Origin: GM7GCV1 sp965221105
Lineage (GTDB): Bacteria > Pseudomonadota > Gammaproteobacteria > Pseudomonadales > GM7GCV1
Assembly (NCBI GenBank): GCA_965221105.1
Contig: OZ244871.1
Coordinates: forward strand, 1,612,001 to 1,676,000
Direction of reading: 5' to 3'
Length of the DNA: 64,000 bases
Shown piece by piece: positions 61,194 to 64,000 of the stretch (position 1 is its first letter; each line of letters begins with the position of its first letter). Below the pieces are notes generated by a model. It had not been told where the DNA came from. It did not search any database and worked only from the letters and a program-made list of their open reading frames with translations. The position numbers and the translations under genes were made by a program.

Positions 61194-61772
61194 TCAACCA
61201 AACTCGGTCATGGCATCGTCAATACAATTCCAGAGATATTCAGCCGATGAAGAGTCGCTGAAAATAGAAAAGACCTCCAGCTCTCCCAGAGTATGGTGCA
61301 CTATCAGTGCGTTCACCCTGGCAAGAGAGGAGTGCACGATTGCGCCTCGCGGGAAAGCAGATACGCGTAAATCAACACCGCAGAGTTTGGCCATGATAGC
61401 GGCCTTACGCTCACTCTTCAGGGCAAACCAGCTGGTGCCATCTTCGCAGTACACCGGATACACACCGGGTGTGTCAGCAGCGTACACTTCGGGAAGGTCA
61501 CCGACATCATCATTCATTGGATTTGCCAATAGCCAATACTCAGCGTCCCCAAGGCGCAGAACCCATCGCCCGGTTGCATCCTCCTCAGCTGTATTGGGCT
61601 GTGCGGGGATTAACATATTCTTCTGCGACAGCCACTCGATAACACCGGGACCCTTGGCACCTGTGCGCGAGAGCGATGAAAGATCAACCAGAACCGGTTC
61701 CCTGGAATCAAGCGCATCCACAGCCCTGCGTTGTAATGATAGATTATTACCGGCAACAGTATTGTGTTGCAT
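61194..61772 (-). CDS. soxG: Sarcosine oxidase gamma subunit-like protein
   Basis: 192 residues from ATG 61772, 17 bases after the soxA stop. It has VLVDLSSLSRTGAKGPGVIEWLSQKN, RWVLRLGDAEYWLLANP and a C-terminal half (VDLRVSAFPRGAIVHSSLARVNALIVHH, FSDSSSAEYLWNCIDDAM) resembling the SoxG/GcvT-like fold. SoxG is the small subunit of the four-part SoxBDAG complex that oxidatively demethylates sarcosine and passes the one-carbon unit to folate. Gene order soxA-soxG matches known operons. The SoxA neighbour makes the call firm. Confidence 0.82.
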   Translation of the reverse strand: MQHNTVAGNNLSLQRRAVDALDSREPVLVDLSSLSRTGAKGPGVIEWLSQKNMLIPAQPNTAEEDATGRWVLRLGDAEYWLLANPMNDDVGDLPEVYAADTPGVYPVYCEDGTSWFALKSERKAAIMAKLCGVDLRVSAFPRGAIVHSSLARVNALIVHHTLGELEVFSIFSDSSSAEYLWNCIDDAMTEFG

Positions 61773-61788
61773 CACAACGTATCTCTTG

Positions 61789-64000
61789 TCATATCTGCCT
61801 GCTGGCTTCGGGATCATAGAACGGTAATTTCACCACCTGGGCTGCTACGCGTGCCCCGCCATCGACTTTGATGGAAAACCTGTTACCGATGGCGCTCTGC
61901 TCGAAGCTGACATAGGCCATACCGATAATGGCATCAAGCGTCGGCGAATATTCACAGGATGTGACATTGCCGCTGACATCCGTGCCATTCAGGACCAGAT
62001 GGCCCTCTTTCGGTTTGGCGGTGTTCTTCGGCAGCTTAAAGCCCACCAATTTGCGCTTGTGCAGGCGTGCCATATGAATATCCACCGTACGCCCACCGAC
62101 ATAAAAGGGTTTGTTGTGGGCAATGGCCCAGTTCAGATCTACCTCGCCTGGATGCGTCATACCATCGGTGTCCTGGCCAACGATAATATGACCTTTTTCC
62201 AGACGCAGCAGGCGTTGTGTTTCGACACCAAATGGTTTGATAAAGAACTCCTTGCCCGCTTCCATCAGCGCATCCCACAAACATGTACCGTGACGGCTGG
62301 GGACATGGATCTCGTAACCCAGTTCTCCGACAAAACCAACGCGCATTACACGGGCATTGGCTATATTCGCAACCTCACCCTGACGGCAGGCCAGGTATGG
62401 GAAAGCCTTGGCACTCACATCCAGGTCAGTCAGTTTCTCCAGCACTTTACGGGAGTCAGGCCCAGCAAGGTTTACCGCCGCCAATGCAGAGGTCACGTTG
62501 ACGAGATGTACATCAAGCCTCCACTGGGCATTCCACTTCAGCATTTCCCGATAAGCCTGTGTAACACCGTTCGTCGTCGCCGTTACATAAAAGTGGTCAT
62601 CGCTCATACGGCATGCCACACCATCATCAATCACCACGCCGTACTCATTGGTCATAGCGGCATAGCGGGTTTTTCCAACCGGTTGTTTCAGAAAAGTAAA
62701 GGTGTAGATACGGTTCATAAACTCCGCCGCATCGGAACCAAAAATCTCTATACCTCCCAGTGTACTGACATCAATCAGACCTACCTTGTGTCGTACATGC
62801 AGTGATTCCGCCTGCACACAGGCATCCCTTTCTCCGGGATCGCCGTAATAGGCCGGACGCTGCCAGTTTCCCGCAGGCATCATCTGTGCACCCAGCTCTA
62901 TATGGCGATAGTGCATGGCTGTCAGGCGATAGGGATCAAAAATACGCCCGGCAATGTGGGCCAGTTTTTCCGGTGCGAAAGGCGGTCGGGCCGTTGTCAC
63001 GCCGGTTTCACTGACCGATCGCTCTGTGGCCTGTGCGATCAGTCTGGCAGTGGGCAATGCGGAATGCCGACCCTGTGATGGCCCCATGCCAACGGTCGAG
63101 AAGCGCTTCACCAGTTGCACATCGCGATAGCCCAGGCGGGTGGCATCGACAATATCCTTCGCCTGTAAATCCTCATCAAAGTCGACAAAATCCCTACCCT
63201 TTGGATGTCTGAATATCGGCCAGGGAAAATTCGTCTGCTGTTCGCAATGCACATCGCGCAGCACTGGCGTGACACCCTGAAGATTATGAATGCAGATCTG
63301 TGCAGCTCTTGATCCATCCTGAATGACTGCATCCAGCTCATGCAGTCCATTCACTGATCCGGCGACATGCAGATGTTCAGGCAACTGATCAATCCTGAAC
63401 TGTGCAGTCTCATCACGATACGACAGTCTGGCGCCAGCCTGACACGCCAGCGGATAGGCGGGCATAAATCCAGCCGACATACACAGCACATCACATTCAA
63501 TGATCCTGGAGGCTTCAGCCACTCTTCCAGGGCTGGATATTGTGCGGATATCGACCGCACGAAGTGTTCTATTGCCCCGCCCGCCAATCGCCTCACAAAC
63601 CGTTGACTCGCTGAGCACCGGAATCTGCAGTGATTCAACTCTGTGGAGCAGGCGGCTATTGGCTGGCTGAGCACGCATATCAACAATACCCGCAACCCCA
63701 ATACCCTGCTGCTGCATTTCGAGTGCGGTCATATAGCCCTGATCATTGCCGGTAAGCACGACCGCCCGATCACCGGGCTTTACCGCGTACCAGTTCATCA
63801 GACGATCAACTGCCGAACAAAGCATCACACCCGGTAGATCATTATTGCGAAAGACGACATGCTGCTCGTAGGCGCCGGTTGCGAGAATGCACTCTTTGGC
63901 CCGCACCTTGTACATTCGCTGGCCCTGAATGATCGACAGGTAATTGTCCTTAAACCATCCGTTGCATGTGGCGTTAACATACCTGTCAATATTGGTGTGC
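61789..64000 (-). CDS. soxA: Sarcosine oxidase alpha subunit-like protein (5' end beyond window)
   Basis: About 737 residues are visible; the frame continues past the window end (NIDRYVNATCNGWFKDNYLSI). The N-terminal visible part is the NAD/FAD-binding half: RAKECILATGAYEQHVVFRNNDLPGVMLCSAVDRLMNWYAVKPGDRAVVLTGNDQGYMTALEMQQQG. The C-terminal half is the GcvT-like folate-binding domain: VGLIDVSTLGGIEIFGSDAAEFMNRIYTF, LAGPDSRKVLEKLTDLDVS, RVGFVGELGYEIHVPSRHGTCLWDALMEAG and LRLEKGHIIVGQDTDGMTHPGEVDLNW. This two-domain layout is SoxA. It lies directly upstream of soxG; soxB and soxD would be expected beyond 64000. Confidence 0.93.
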   Translation of the reverse strand, partial: HTNIDRYVNATCNGWFKDNYLSIIQGQRMYKVRAKECILATGAYEQHVVFRNNDLPGVMLCSAVDRLMNWYAVKPGDRAVVLTGNDQGYMTALEMQQQGIGVAGIVDMRAQPANSRLLHRVESLQIPVLSESTVCEAIGGRGNRTLRAVDIRTISSPGRVAEASRIIECDVLCMSAGFMPAYPLACQAGARLSYRDETAQFRIDQLPEHLHVAGSVNGLHELDAVIQDGSRAAQICIHNLQGVTPVLRDVHCEQQTNFPWPIFRHPKGRDFVDFDEDLQAKDIVDATRLGYRDVQLVKRFSTVGMGPSQGRHSALPTARLIAQATERSVSETGVTTARPPFAPEKLAHIAGRIFDPYRLTAMHYRHIELGAQMMPAGNWQRPAYYGDPGERDACVQAESLHVRHKVGLIDVSTLGGIEIFGSDAAEFMNRIYTFTFLKQPVGKTRYAAMTNEYGVVIDDGVACRMSDDHFYVTATTNGVTQAYREMLKWNAQWRLDVHLVNVTSALAAVNLAGPDSRKVLEKLTDLDVSAKAFPYLACRQGEVANIANARVMRVGFVGELGYEIHVPSRHGTCLWDALMEAGKEFFIKPFGVETQRLLRLEKGHIIVGQDTDGMTHPGEVDLNWAIAHNKPFYVGGRTVDIHMARLHKRKLVGFKLPKNTAKPKEGHLVLNGTDVSGNVTSCEYSPTLDAIIGMAYVSFEQSAIGNRFSIKVDGGARVAAQVVKLPFYDPEASRQI

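Overview
The window looks like an IS-rich Pseudomonadota chromosome (gamma- or alphaproteobacterial; the sequence does not decide which). The basis is two TonB-dependent receptors, Tat and Sec export signals, an ECF-type (TGATCC) promoter, IclR and GntR regulators, and sarcosine oxidase genes. No rRNA, tRNA or CRISPR array was recognised.

Layout. 1-3.1 kb: the end of a GntR/HutC regulator, a nitrilase-like protein with a DUF1330 protein, and a divergent DUF1838-VOC pair. 3.3-7.9 kb: hyuA-hyuB, running into a decayed CoA-transferase gene. 8.1-17.5 kb: one minus-strand catabolic operon (fused E1 dehydrogenase, lone lipoyl domain, TonB receptor, alpha/beta hydrolase, DUF1330, amidohydrolase, acyl-CoA ligase) divergent from an iclR gene. 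17.5-20.4 kb: IS66-like element A and gene debris. 20.4-29 kb: an amine oxidase-FAD oxidase-hydrolase operon, a divergent TonB receptor, and a CpcT/CpeT-like operon. 29-36.6 kb: nested mobile elements (IS66-like B inside a DUF4338-Tn5-type transposase inside a duplicated gene), an AAA_14 ATPase, and mini-element C. 36.9-48.7 kb: a giant Calx-beta/autotransporter adhesin, broken by a 344-bp tandem duplication and preceded by a C13 tract. 49.5-51 kb: an AAA-ATPase/PD-(D/E)XK protein, then IS remnant E. 51.9-58.2 kb: a seven-gene operon, every junction overlapping (FAD oxidoreductase, DUF1365, chalcone isomerase-like, MFS, DUF3833, SDR, Cfa), behind a TGATCC-N18-TATTCA promoter. 58.3-61.1 kb: IS66-like element F carrying an intact DNA adenine methylase, a TnpB tail, and a secreted protein behind a C11 tract. 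61.2-64 kb: soxG and soxA (soxA runs off the window).

Three observations stand out. First, an IS66-like family with six copies or remnants carries a D12-class adenine methylase directly upstream of tnpC; A, B and C have lost it through the same internal deletion, leaving a 33-codon minigene. Second, two exported proteins have a poly-C tract between a start codon and the signal-peptide core; each would be in frame at 12 C but has 13 or 11 here, which suggests slipped-strand phase variation (or homopolymer error). Third, the lipid/oxidative-stress operon has a promoter matching the ECF11 (RpoE-ChrR, singlet-oxygen) consensus, with IS F sitting just upstream.
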